NCBI GenBank assembly: GCA_009694955.1
Contig: SIBZ01000004.1
Coordinates: 1 to 39,703, forward strand
Length of the DNA: 39,703 nucleotides
Direction: 5' to 3'
DNA from: Candidatus Tayloriibacteriota bacterium
GTDB taxonomy: Bacteria > Patescibacteriota > Minisyncoccia > Phycocordibacterales > UBA10002
In this document: positions 6,769 to 13,114 of the stretch, piece after piece
How the letters are laid out: every line of letters starts with the position of its first letter
Position numbering within the stretch: position 1 is the first letter of the stretch
Notes under the pieces: model-generated
What the model saw: only the letters and a program-made list of their open reading frames with translations
The model's database searches: none
Told to the model about the DNA's origin: nothing
Translations under genes and position numbers: made by a program

Positions 6769-7164
6769 TCACTGATTCTCTTTTGGTTGGTGGTTGGTGA
6801 TGGGTGTTTGATTATTTCCCCGCAGTGTCCGTACTGCCCGCACTGCCTGCTTCAAGTGGCGGACGGTAAAAAAGCCGACCACACCGAGTACGACGAGCAA
6901 GAGCTTCATCTCAAGTTCAGTGGAGGAAAATGCCGACAGAGAGAAGTTCGAAAGGTTTCCCCCGCTCTCCGCGACCGAAAGGTTTCTCCATACGTCTTGA
7001 ACGGACACAAACAATGTGGCAATAAAGGCGACCACGACAATCACGAGACAGTCAAACGCGAACGGAGAAATATTGCGGATCATAAACAAGACGTAGATGC
7101 GTCGCATCACGCGCTGTCTGAGCGTCTTTCTCGTACTTGGTTGTATGATACTTTCGTCTTGCAT
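6769..7164 (-). CDS. Two-helix membrane protein linked to the ECF sigma gene
   Basis: The 131-residue product has a basic N-terminus, hydrophobic segments at about residues 31-54 and 86-103, and a basic tail. It starts one nucleotide after the stop of the sigma factor gene, so the two are surely co-transcribed. The position is that of an anti-sigma factor, but I see no His-x3-Cys-x2-Cys zinc anti-sigma motif, so that role is only inferred. The last 15 residues (NNQTPITNHQPKENQ) come from the TTGGTTATTGGTG-type repeat at 6777-6812, which appears to have extended the reading frame. Confidence 0.65.
   Translation of the reverse strand: MQDESIIQPSTRKTLRQRVMRRIYVLFMIRNISPFAFDCLVIVVVAFIATLFVSVQDVWRNLSVAESGGNLSNFSLSAFSSTELEMKLLLVVLGVVGFFTVRHLKQAVRAVRTLRGNNQTPITNHQPKENQ
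6777..6812. repeat. TTGGTTATTGGTG-type repeat at the end of the 6769 gene
   Basis: Units ttggttggtgg, ttggtgatgg and tgtttgatta encode the C-terminal tail of the membrane protein. Confidence 0.55.
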
Positions 7165-7165
7165 A

Positions 7166-7780
7166 TTATGGATGGCTCAGCGGACTTCTCTCTTTTCGCT
7201 TCTCCATTATTTCTTTCAATTCTTGTTTCGCTCTATGTACCCGCGCGCGAACCGCGCCTTCCGATATCTGCAATATACGGGCGACATCCGCGTGAGGCTT
7301 TCCTTCGATAAAGTGGAGACGCATCGGTTCCGCCAACCCCCCTGAAAGTTCCTTCAGCAATGATTCCACCTCGTCGCGGTTAAGTTCTTGCTCACGGCGC
7401 TCTCCCGCTCCTCGGTCGGCCACCAGTTCCTGAAATTCGGGGTCGAGGTCGGCAAGAAAATTTCCTTCACCTTTCGTTTTCTTGTAGGCGGTGTAGCAGG
7501 TATTGACGAGGATGCGGTATCCCCACGACTTGAATCCGGCACCCGGCTGTGGCCGGAATCTACGGGCGTTCTTGTAAATCTTCACAAACGCATCCTGCAC
7601 GGCGTCCTGTGCCGCCTCTTTGGTTCCTAAAATGTAGTATGCCTTGCGCAAAAACGCTTCTTCATACCGTTCAAGAAGCTTTTCAAAAAGGCGTGGGTTG
7701 CTAAATGAGCGCTCCAAGAGCTCTTCATCCGGCATACTCGCGATAAGGTCCCGTTTTTCGTTTGATTCGTCTAACAGCAT
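7166..7780 (-). CDS. ECF-type sigma-70 family RNA polymerase sigma factor
   Basis: The 204-residue protein has region 2 at about residues 32-100. It includes AAQDAVQDAFVKIYKNARRF (core-binding/-10 recognition helix) and FKSWGYRILVNTCYTAYKK. Region 4 (about 138-192) contains 'EPMRLHFIEGKPHADVARILQISEGAVRARVHRAKQEL', the helix-turn-helix for -35 recognition. No regions 1 or 3 are present. The membrane protein gene follows one nucleotide later. The gene has a good housekeeping promoter (7816-7844), with a perfect inverted repeat just upstream of it. Confidence 0.9.
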   Translation of the reverse strand: MLLDESNEKRDLIASMPDEELLERSFSNPRLFEKLLERYEEAFLRKAYYILGTKEAAQDAVQDAFVKIYKNARRFRPQPGAGFKSWGYRILVNTCYTAYKKTKGEGNFLADLDPEFQELVADRGAGERREQELNRDEVESLLKELSGGLAEPMRLHFIEGKPHADVARILQISEGAVRARVHRAKQELKEIMEKRKERSPLSHP

Positions 7781-7815
7781 GCAAAAAAGGCTTGCGTTCT
7801 CGTGCCTTACCCCAA

Positions 7816-7844
7816 ATAGTACTCACCTTTTCCTATTACTGCAA
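7816..7844 (-). promoter_or_regulatory. Promoter of the ECF sigma gene
   Basis: On the minus strand TTGCAG (7839-7844), a 17-nt spacer and TACTAT (7816-7821) form a sigma-70-like promoter with a leader of about 30 nt. Confidence 0.65.
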
Positions 7845-7849
7845 CCGTA

Positions 7850-7882
7850 TTTATATCATCGGCGTTACGCCGATGATATAAA
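7850..7882. promoter_or_regulatory. Perfect 15-bp inverted repeat beside the ECF sigma promoter
   Basis: Arms 7850-7864 and 7868-7882 are perfect complements around TTA, 5 bp upstream of the -35. No T-tract follows on either strand, so an operator or structured element is more likely than a terminator. Confidence 0.5.
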
Positions 7883-8054
7883 TGCACCCCCCCCGCATTG
7901 AATGCGGAGTCCTTGATTTTTGGCGCTTGTCCACAGTAGGCTCTTTGAGCGATGTATACAATGTGCGATACTAGTGGTAACTCGCCTGAACTTTGCTACG
8001 GCAGAGAGAGGGTAAAAAGGTCGAAGACCAGTTCATCATCTCACTTATACATAC

Positions 8055-8228
8055 ATGCGAACAAACTCTTCCGGAGGATTGCGCCATCTCATTCCGATTC
8101 TCATCATCCTCCTTGCGGTTTCTTTCCTGCTCCAGTCTATGAATATGCTTTCGGCGCCGGTCGTTGCCGTCGTCTGGCCGATACTTCTCGGACTCATCGG
8201 ACTCGTCAAGCTAGAAGAAGCACGCTGA
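8055..8228 (+). CDS. 57-residue two-helix membrane protein
   Basis: The reading frame from ATG 8055 to TGA 8226-8228 encodes a short basic N-terminus and two hydrophobic helices, at about residues 12-29 (LIPILIILLAVSFLLQSM) and 34-53 (APVVAVVWPILLGLIGLVKL). A charged tail, EEAR, follows. The pattern recalls the small LiaI/LiaF-like or DUF5668-like membrane segments common in CPR genomes. A very strong hairpin terminator begins right after the stop, which supports a real gene. No function can be assigned. Confidence 0.65.
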   Translation: MRTNSSGGLRHLIPILIILLAVSFLLQSMNMLSAPVVAVVWPILLGLIGLVKLEEAR

Positions 8229-8278
8229 TTCTCAAAAGAAAAACATCCGCCAACTGGCGGATGTTTTTCTTTTGAGAA
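8229..8278. terminator. Bidirectional terminator, near-perfect long stem
   Basis: The arms from 8229 and to 8278 pair over more than 20 bp around the loop at CCAACTGG, with A-rich and T-rich flanks inside the stem. It serves the 57-residue gene (plus) and the RRM gene (minus). Confidence 0.85.
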
Positions 8279-8285
8279 GTTCGTG

Positions 8286-8606
8286 TTAGAAGCTTCTTCG
8301 GTCGTCGCTACCGCGGTCAGAACTGCCACCTCGGCTGTCGAAACGACGCGGGGGTCGCTCGGCCATCGGTCGTGCCTCGTTGACGCGAAGTTTCCTTCCG
8401 TCAAGGTCTTTGCCATTCCATATCTCGATGGCCTTGGCCGCATCGGCCTCTTCCATCTCGACGAAACCGAAACCGCGTGAGCGGCCACTCATCCTGTCGG
8501 TGAGTACGGTTGCGGATACAACCGTTCCGGTTTGAGCAAAGGCGTCGCGCAGGCTGTCGTTCGTTGTGTTGTACGACAGGTTGCCGACGTAAAGCTTTGT
8601 TGCCAT
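8286..8606 (-). CDS. RRM-type RNA-binding protein
   Basis: A single RNA recognition motif fills residues 3-80, with RNP2 as LYVGNL (5-10) and RNP1 as RGFGFVEM (about 44-51). A short arginine/glycine/serine-rich tail follows (PPRRFDSRGGSSDRGSDDRRSF region). This is the architecture of bacterial glycine-rich RNA-binding proteins (Rbp/RbpA-like in cyanobacteria), which bind single-stranded RNA, often under cold or stress conditions. It is a single gene ending at the shared terminator 8229-8278. A TAGTAT -10 lies 10 nt before the ATG. Confidence 0.9.
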   Translation of the reverse strand: MATKLYVGNLSYNTTNDSLRDAFAQTGTVVSATVLTDRMSGRSRGFGFVEMEEADAAKAIEIWNGKDLDGRKLRVNEARPMAERPPRRFDSRGGSSDRGSDDRRSF

Positions 8607-8815
8607 GTATTGAGAAATACTATCCTTATAACTGTCTCCCGACCTTGCCGCGCCATAGTTCGCTTAGGGCGAACGACGGAGGGCTTCTCAATACGGCTGC
8701 TTACGCTTCCTCCTTGAGAAAAAAGACAACATCACGATAGCACGATTGAAAAGGGGGCGCAATCGGTATAGTATGTGGTTTGACACACTGCACACATACA
8801 ACAATTCCAGACTTT

Positions 8816-9145
8816 ATGAGCAATAATGACCGTAGCGAGGGAAATACCGCAGGTGCGGTGATATTTCCCCTTACCTTCGCCTTTTTAGCGTTTTTCCTTC
8901 CACTCTTTGGGAAAGTCGGGCTGGTATTCGCATTTATTCTCATAGCTTTTGCCGCCTTCTTCATCGCATGGTGCCGTGCCCCACTGTGGTGCAAAATCAT
9001 CATGCGGGTATGTCTCGCACTCGGTTTCCTTTTTTCCCTGTATGTCAAAGTTGCCGACGTGAAAACGTTCGCGCCCGAGATACTTACGGCCATAGGCCTC
9101 TTTGTCATCGGACACATACTTGGACGATATAATAAACTCGACTAA
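8816..9145 (+). CDS. Three-helix membrane protein of unknown function
   Basis: From ATG 8816 the product has 109 residues, with hydrophobic segments at about 14-32, 34-52 and 60-75 and a fourth weaker one near the end (ILTAIGLFVIGHIL). A TTG start at 8780 would give a longer form but coincides with a TTGACA box, so I reject it. No family recognised. An intrinsic terminator at 9190-9221 follows, making it a single-gene unit between the RRM gene and hisS. Confidence 0.6.
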   Translation: MSNNDRSEGNTAGAVIFPLTFAFLAFFLPLFGKVGLVFAFILIAFAAFFIAWCRAPLWCKIIMRVCLALGFLFSLYVKVADVKTFAPEILTAIGLFVIGHILGRYNKLD

Positions 9146-9189
9146 GTCTGTTCAAGAGTAGAAGTGAATTCTAGGCAATTTGCCCTTGT

Positions 9190-9221
9190 GCGACCCTCGT
9201 TTCGGGAGTCGCTCTTTTTTT
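9190..9221 (+). terminator. Terminator between the membrane protein gene and hisS
   Basis: GCGAC (9190-9194) and GTCGC (9208-9212) close a hairpin followed by a run of T's (9214-9221). Confidence 0.8.
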
Positions 9222-9231
9222 ACAACGTGCC

Positions 9232-9259
9232 TTGTAGAAACATCTAAACTTGTTAGAAT
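9232..9259 (+). promoter_or_regulatory. hisS promoter, leaderless arrangement
   Basis: TTGTAG (9232-9237), a 16-nt spacer and TAGAAT (9254-9259) with a TG extension. The ATG begins 6 nt after the -10, so the mRNA should begin at or next to the start codon. Confidence 0.7.
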
Positions 9260-9265
9260 ACCTTT

Positions 9266-10594
9266 ATGTCCGAACCGAAGAGACGTCTTTCAACCGAACC
9301 ATATAAAGGCGTGCGGGATTTCTATCCCGACGACTTCGCGGTGGAGAAATATATTTTCGGCGTCTGGAGCGATACCTGCCGGAAATTCGGTTATGAAGAA
9401 TACACCGCCTCCATATTGGAGCCAGCGGAACTCTACCGCGGTAAGGGGAGCGACGAAATCGTAAACGACCAGACCTACACCTTTACCGACCGCGGAGAAC
9501 GTGAAGTTACCTTGCGCCCCGAGATGACCCCCACCGTAGCACGCCTTATCGCGGGGAAACGCAAAACGCTCTACTTCCCTGTCCGCTGGTTTTCTCTTCC
9601 GAATCTGTTCCGCTATGAGCGTCCTCAGCGTGGGCGCCTGCGTGAGCACTATCAGCTGAACGCCGATATTTTCGGCGTCGCCGGCATAGACGCAGAGACG
9701 GAAATAGTTTCGCTTGCCTATGAAATAATGCATTCATTCGGCGTCGCCGACGGGAACTTTGAAATCCGTATTAACAGCCGGAAGGTGATGAATTACATCA
9801 TAGAGTACCTCCTCGGCCAGACCGGTGAGGAAGGCAAGAAAACGGCACAGCTCATTGACCGGCGGGCGAAGATGGAGAAAGAAGTATTTGAAAAAGCGCT
9901 CAGCGAACATTTGAAGGAGAAAGACGCACTCCTCCTCACACTTCTCAATTCCAAAAACTTTGCAGAATTCGTGTCGCATCTCCCGAAGGTACCCCCGCTT
10001 GAGGAGGCGCTTAAGGAAATTGATTCACTCACTGCGTCACTTGAAGCACTGGGTATCACGAACGTTGTTTTTGACCAAACGCTGATGCGCGGATTTGATT
10101 ACTACAGTGGCATCGTGTTTGAAGTATTTGATAAGAATCCGGCAAATCCCCGCTCGCTTTTCGGAGGTGGCCGCTACGATAACCTGCTCGAGTTATTCGA
10201 TGTAGAGAAAGTACCGACCGTCGGATTCGGCATGGGTGATGTGACTATCCGCGACGTACTCGAGACCTACGACTTGCTTCCGAAAAAATTCCCTTCGCCC
10301 GCGGACATCTATCTCTCCGCGTTTGATGCGAATTTCAAGAGCTCTGTAAACGATATCGCGCAAAATCTCCGCCGGGCGGGAGTCCGTGTCCTCGTAGACT
10401 ACGGAACCGGCAAGGTGGGCACGAAGGTGGCAAATGCCGACCGAGCCAAAGTTCCCTTCTTCGCGCTTATCGGCGAAGCGGAAAAAACCTCGGGACATAT
10501 CAAAGTGAAGAATTTGGAAACCGGCAAAGAAGCGATTCTCATGGAAGACAAAATCGCTGAATATATAAAAAATGCGACCTCCTCAACTCTTTAG
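9266..10594 (+). CDS. hisS: Histidyl-tRNA synthetase
   Basis: This class II aminoacyl-tRNA synthetase charges tRNA-His. The N-terminal KGVRDFYPDD block, motif 2 (RYERPQRGRLREHYQLNADI) and the HisRS-specific RGFDYYSGIVFEVF and GGGRYDNLLELF are visible, as is the motif 3 region VGFGMGDVTIRDVL. An anticodon-binding domain follows (about residues 345-435). The length of 442 is normal. The last seven residues (NATSSTL) and the stop codon come from a palindromic element that starts near 10578. No Shine-Dalgarno is present; the -10 box sits 6 nt before the ATG. Confidence 0.96.
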   Translation: MSEPKRRLSTEPYKGVRDFYPDDFAVEKYIFGVWSDTCRKFGYEEYTASILEPAELYRGKGSDEIVNDQTYTFTDRGEREVTLRPEMTPTVARLIAGKRKTLYFPVRWFSLPNLFRYERPQRGRLREHYQLNADIFGVAGIDAETEIVSLAYEIMHSFGVADGNFEIRINSRKVMNYIIEYLLGQTGEEGKKTAQLIDRRAKMEKEVFEKALSEHLKEKDALLLTLLNSKNFAEFVSHLPKVPPLEEALKEIDSLTASLEALGITNVVFDQTLMRGFDYYSGIVFEVFDKNPANPRSLFGGGRYDNLLELFDVEKVPTVGFGMGDVTIRDVLETYDLLPKKFPSPADIYLSAFDANFKSSVNDIAQNLRRAGVRVLVDYGTGKVGTKVANADRAKVPFFALIGEAEKTSGHIKVKNLETGKEAILMEDKIAEYIKNATSSTL

Positions 10595-10613
10595 AGGGGA
10601 GGTTGAGTGGGGT
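10578..10613. repeat. Palindromic element forming the hisS 3' end
   Basis: CCTCCTC pairs with GAGGGGAGG (one bulge), and CTCAAC (10582-10587) can alternatively pair with GTTGAG (10602-10607). It shares its CTCCTCAACT core with the element inside truB, and it supplies the hisS stop codon. Confidence 0.6.
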
Positions 10614-10696
10614 GTTTCGTACTTTCGTACCTGTTCGTAGTTGAAGAGCGAAGGCGACGAAATACGAGAAGTAACAACGTATAGTGTTCGTATTGT

Positions 10697-11272
10697 ATGC
10701 GTAAAATTGTTTTTGACATAGAAACCACCAATTTCTTCACCGACACGGGGTCAAACGACCCCACATCTTTGACGATTGCGTGCGTGTGCACTCACGATTC
10801 TGAAACTGACGCATACGCGAGTTATTACGAAGGCGACCTCCCGAAGCTCTGGCCAATTCTGGAAAGGGCAGATTTGCTTATCGGTTACAACTCGGACCAT
10901 TTTGATATCCCGCTTCTCAATAAATACTATCCCGGGAATCTTACCGGCATTAAGAGCCTTGATTTGATGAAGGAAATCCAGAAGGTGCTCGGCAGACGCA
11001 TTAAACTGGACAGCGTCGCCGAAGCGACGCTCGGCAAGAACAAGAGCGCTGACGGTAAAATGGCGAATGTTTGGTGGCGCCAAGGAGAGAAGCAGAAGGT
11101 GGTGGACTACTGTATTGATGACGTCCGTATCACCAAAGAACTCTATGAGTATATGCTGAAGCACGGCAAAGTAAAATATCCGGACGGCAAGATGATACGC
11201 GAGCTTCTTCTGGACACTTCGGCGTGGAATACCAAAAACGAAACCGTGCTCACCCACACATTACCGTTTTAG
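10697..11272 (+). CDS. DEDD-type 3'-5' exonuclease (RNase H-like, YprB/DnaQ superfamily)
   Basis: The 191-residue protein starts with FDIETTNFF (ExoI motif, Asp6 and Glu8). It continues with IGYNSDHFDIPLL (ExoII) and KSLDLM, and ends the domain with VVDYCIDDVRITKELY (ExoIII, Y-x3-D). These carry the metal-binding DEDD residues. It fits the RNase_H_2/YprB group of predicted exonucleases; whether it acts on DNA or RNA is unknown. TATAGT ends 11 nt before the ATG, so the leader would be only a few bases. It may be independent of hisS, which ends in a palindromic element about 90 nt upstream. Confidence 0.82.
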   Translation: MRKIVFDIETTNFFTDTGSNDPTSLTIACVCTHDSETDAYASYYEGDLPKLWPILERADLLIGYNSDHFDIPLLNKYYPGNLTGIKSLDLMKEIQKVLGRRIKLDSVAEATLGKNKSADGKMANVWWRQGEKQKVVDYCIDDVRITKELYEYMLKHGKVKYPDGKMIRELLLDTSAWNTKNETVLTHTLPF

Positions 11273-11350
11273 ACAGTTGTAAGTTGTAAGATTAAAGATT
11301 ACAGTAAGTGTGCCGCTTTACTTACATCTTAAATCATACATCTTTAATCT
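11273..11350. repeat. TTAAATCTT-type short-period repeat
   Basis: Units gttgtaag, attaaaga, cttaaatc, tctttaatc fill the gap between the exonuclease and the thioredoxin-like gene, up to the ATG. The same family separates rpoB from rpoC (26724-26811) and lies before smc (38830-38871). Confidence 0.6.
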
Positions 11351-12160
11351 ATGGACTCTAAAAACCCACTCACCCTCCCTATGGCCATTGTCGTGGCCGG
11401 AGGACTGATTGCCGGAGCAATTTTTCTCAAAGGAAACGCGAATCTCGGACCGAAGGCGGTTCAAGAACGCCCTGCCGTCGTGGCACAACCGGCTGAGACC
11501 GGCGCGATGCCTCTTCGCCCGATTGACGCAAATCGCGACCATATCCGAGGTAATCCGAACGCCAATATCGTCATTGTCGAGTTTTCAGACCCCGAATGCC
11601 CTTTCTGCGAGCGATTCCACAGGACGATGCAGAAAGTTATCGAAACCTACGGCAGATCGGGAAGTGTCGCGTGGGTGTACCGAGAGTATCCCATTCCCCA
11701 ACTTCATTCCAAAGCTCCTAAAGAAGCGGAGGCATTCGAATGCGCGGGTGAACTCGGCGGAAACGCGAAGTTCTGGGAGTACGCCGACCGCTTGTTTGCC
11801 GTGACCAAGTCAAATGACAGTTTGGACCCGGCTATGCTTCCACGCATTGCCGTCGAAGTAGGGCTTGATGAAGCGCGTTTCAACGAATGTCTTTCAAGCG
11901 GACGGCAACAAGCGCGTATACAGGAAGACCGTGCCGATGGCGAAGGCGCCGGAGTTGACGGCACTCCGCACAGCGTGTTTGTACTGAAAGCCGCTGTTTC
12001 CAACAAAAACAAGGAATCGCTTCTCACGCTTATGGAACCGCTTCGCGACCCGTACGGCAATCTTCCGATAAGCTTCTCGCTTGACGGACTCCGTGTGGGC
12101 CTCAATGGCGCACTTCCGCTCGACATCATCAAGCAAGTAATCGATATACTCCTTAAGTAA
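11351..12160 (+). CDS. Membrane-anchored DsbA-like thioredoxin-fold oxidoreductase
   Basis: An N-terminal transmembrane helix (about residues 11-27) anchors an extracytoplasmic domain. The domain holds NIVIVEFSDPECPFCERFH (CPFC redox pair, about residue 79-82) and a cis-proline loop VDGTPHSVFVL near residue 200. Both are typical of DsbA/DsbG-like and BdbD-like proteins in the 'Thioredoxin_4' group, which form disulfides in secreted proteins. A partner DsbB/VKOR is not seen in the window. A strong terminator follows. The start lies in a repeat, without a clear Shine-Dalgarno. Confidence 0.9.
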   Translation: MDSKNPLTLPMAIVVAGGLIAGAIFLKGNANLGPKAVQERPAVVAQPAETGAMPLRPIDANRDHIRGNPNANIVIVEFSDPECPFCERFHRTMQKVIETYGRSGSVAWVYREYPIPQLHSKAPKEAEAFECAGELGGNAKFWEYADRLFAVTKSNDSLDPAMLPRIAVEVGLDEARFNECLSSGRQQARIQEDRADGEGAGVDGTPHSVFVLKAAVSNKNKESLLTLMEPLRDPYGNLPISFSLDGLRVGLNGALPLDIIKQVIDILLK

Positions 12161-12175
12161 AATTAGAAAAGACAA

Positions 12176-12202
12176 AACCCGCGCTCCGAGAGGCGGGTTT
12201 TT
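12176..12202. terminator. Bidirectional terminator
   Basis: AACCCGC (12176-12182) pairs with GCGGGTT (12193-12199), followed by T's on the plus strand and a T-rich tail on the minus strand. It serves the DsbA-like gene and the converging amidotransferase gene. Confidence 0.85.
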
Positions 12203-12224
12203 AAGTAGATTCTTCTGCGAATGC

Positions 12225-12965
12225 TTATCGATTCGCTTGCCGATATTCCCAACTTGCACGTATGAATGCCTTGAAGAGCGCGTAGGGAGCCCGTTCGGAT
12301 ATAATCTCTTCCGGATGCCATTGGACACCGAGTACGAACGGATAGTCTGGCACCTCCACGCCTTCTACGAGCCCGTCTGGAGCAACGGCACTCACCGTGA
12401 GGCCATTACCGAGCTGGTTGATTCCCTGATGGTGCAGGCTGTTCACCCGTACTTTCGGGACACCGATGATACCGCGAAGGCCAGTGCCGGCATTAATCGT
12501 CACCTCGTGCGCAATAAAGTTGCGCCCCGGCTGGTCGTGGCAATCGTGATTCAACTCTTGGTCCGGACGCTCTTTCAAGACGTCCTGCCAAAGCGTACCA
12601 CCGAAGTGCACATTCAGAAGTTGCATCCCTCTGCAAATCGCGAGGACGGGCATCCGTTCTTTGAGCGCGGATGCGAGAAGCGTGCGCTCAAGCGAGTCGC
12701 GTTCGCGACACATCTTTACGCTGTGCGTAACTCGTTGACCGTACTGTATTGGTTCAATGTCGCTTCCGCCGGGAAGTAGAAGCCCGTCGAACTGACCGAG
12801 AAAGCTCGGAATCTGAGCGGCTGGTGGCGTTGAAGCAAGCATACAGAGCACCCCGTCAGTTTGAGCGACGGCTTCCGCGTACGCTTTGTTGACGGAATGT
12901 CGGAGGGGAGAATCACCGGTTGGAGCAAAGGACGTGAGAATGCACGGCAAACCATTAGTTTTCAT
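12225..12965 (-). CDS. Class I glutamine amidotransferase-like hydrolase (peptidase C26, PuuD-like)
   Basis: The 246-residue protein shows FDGLLLPGGSDIEP, the nucleophile elbow VLAICRGMQLLNV with the catalytic cysteine (about residue 111), GGTLWQD, and VQWHPEEI with the His-Glu pair (about 217-220). This is the triad of gamma-glutamyl-GABA hydrolases and related C26 peptidases. No polyamine genes are nearby, so a gamma-glutamyl hydrolase acting on another substrate is equally possible. The ATG is 43 nt away from the next repeat-rich stretch; no promoter is obvious. Confidence 0.85.
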   Translation of the reverse strand: MKTNGLPCILTSFAPTGDSPLRHSVNKAYAEAVAQTDGVLCMLASTPPAAQIPSFLGQFDGLLLPGGSDIEPIQYGQRVTHSVKMCRERDSLERTLLASALKERMPVLAICRGMQLLNVHFGGTLWQDVLKERPDQELNHDCHDQPGRNFIAHEVTINAGTGLRGIIGVPKVRVNSLHHQGINQLGNGLTVSAVAPDGLVEGVEVPDYPFVLGVQWHPEEIISERAPYALFKAFIRASWEYRQANR

Positions 12966-13073
12966 TTGGTAATGATGGGTTGGGTTGGAAAGTTTCAGGT
13001 AACTTCACGGAAGATACCACGCGGTACAAAAACAGTCCAGCTTGCCTCAGCGAAGTCTTACGAAGCTGTTTTT

Positions 13074-13114
13074 TCTTCCTACTAACTACTATCTACCTAC
13101 TACTAACTTCTTTA
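13074..13114. repeat. CTACTAAC-type short-period repeat
   Basis: Units ctactaa, ctactat, ctaccta lie at the 3' end of the helicase-nuclease gene; same family as 424-470. Confidence 0.6.

Noticed and set aside
7850-7882. Inverted repeat as a terminator
   Set aside because: No T-tract on either strand and no gene ends there.
8780-8815. TTG start for the three-helix membrane protein
   Set aside because: The TTG is part of a TTGACA box; the ATG at 8816 gives a sensible membrane protein.
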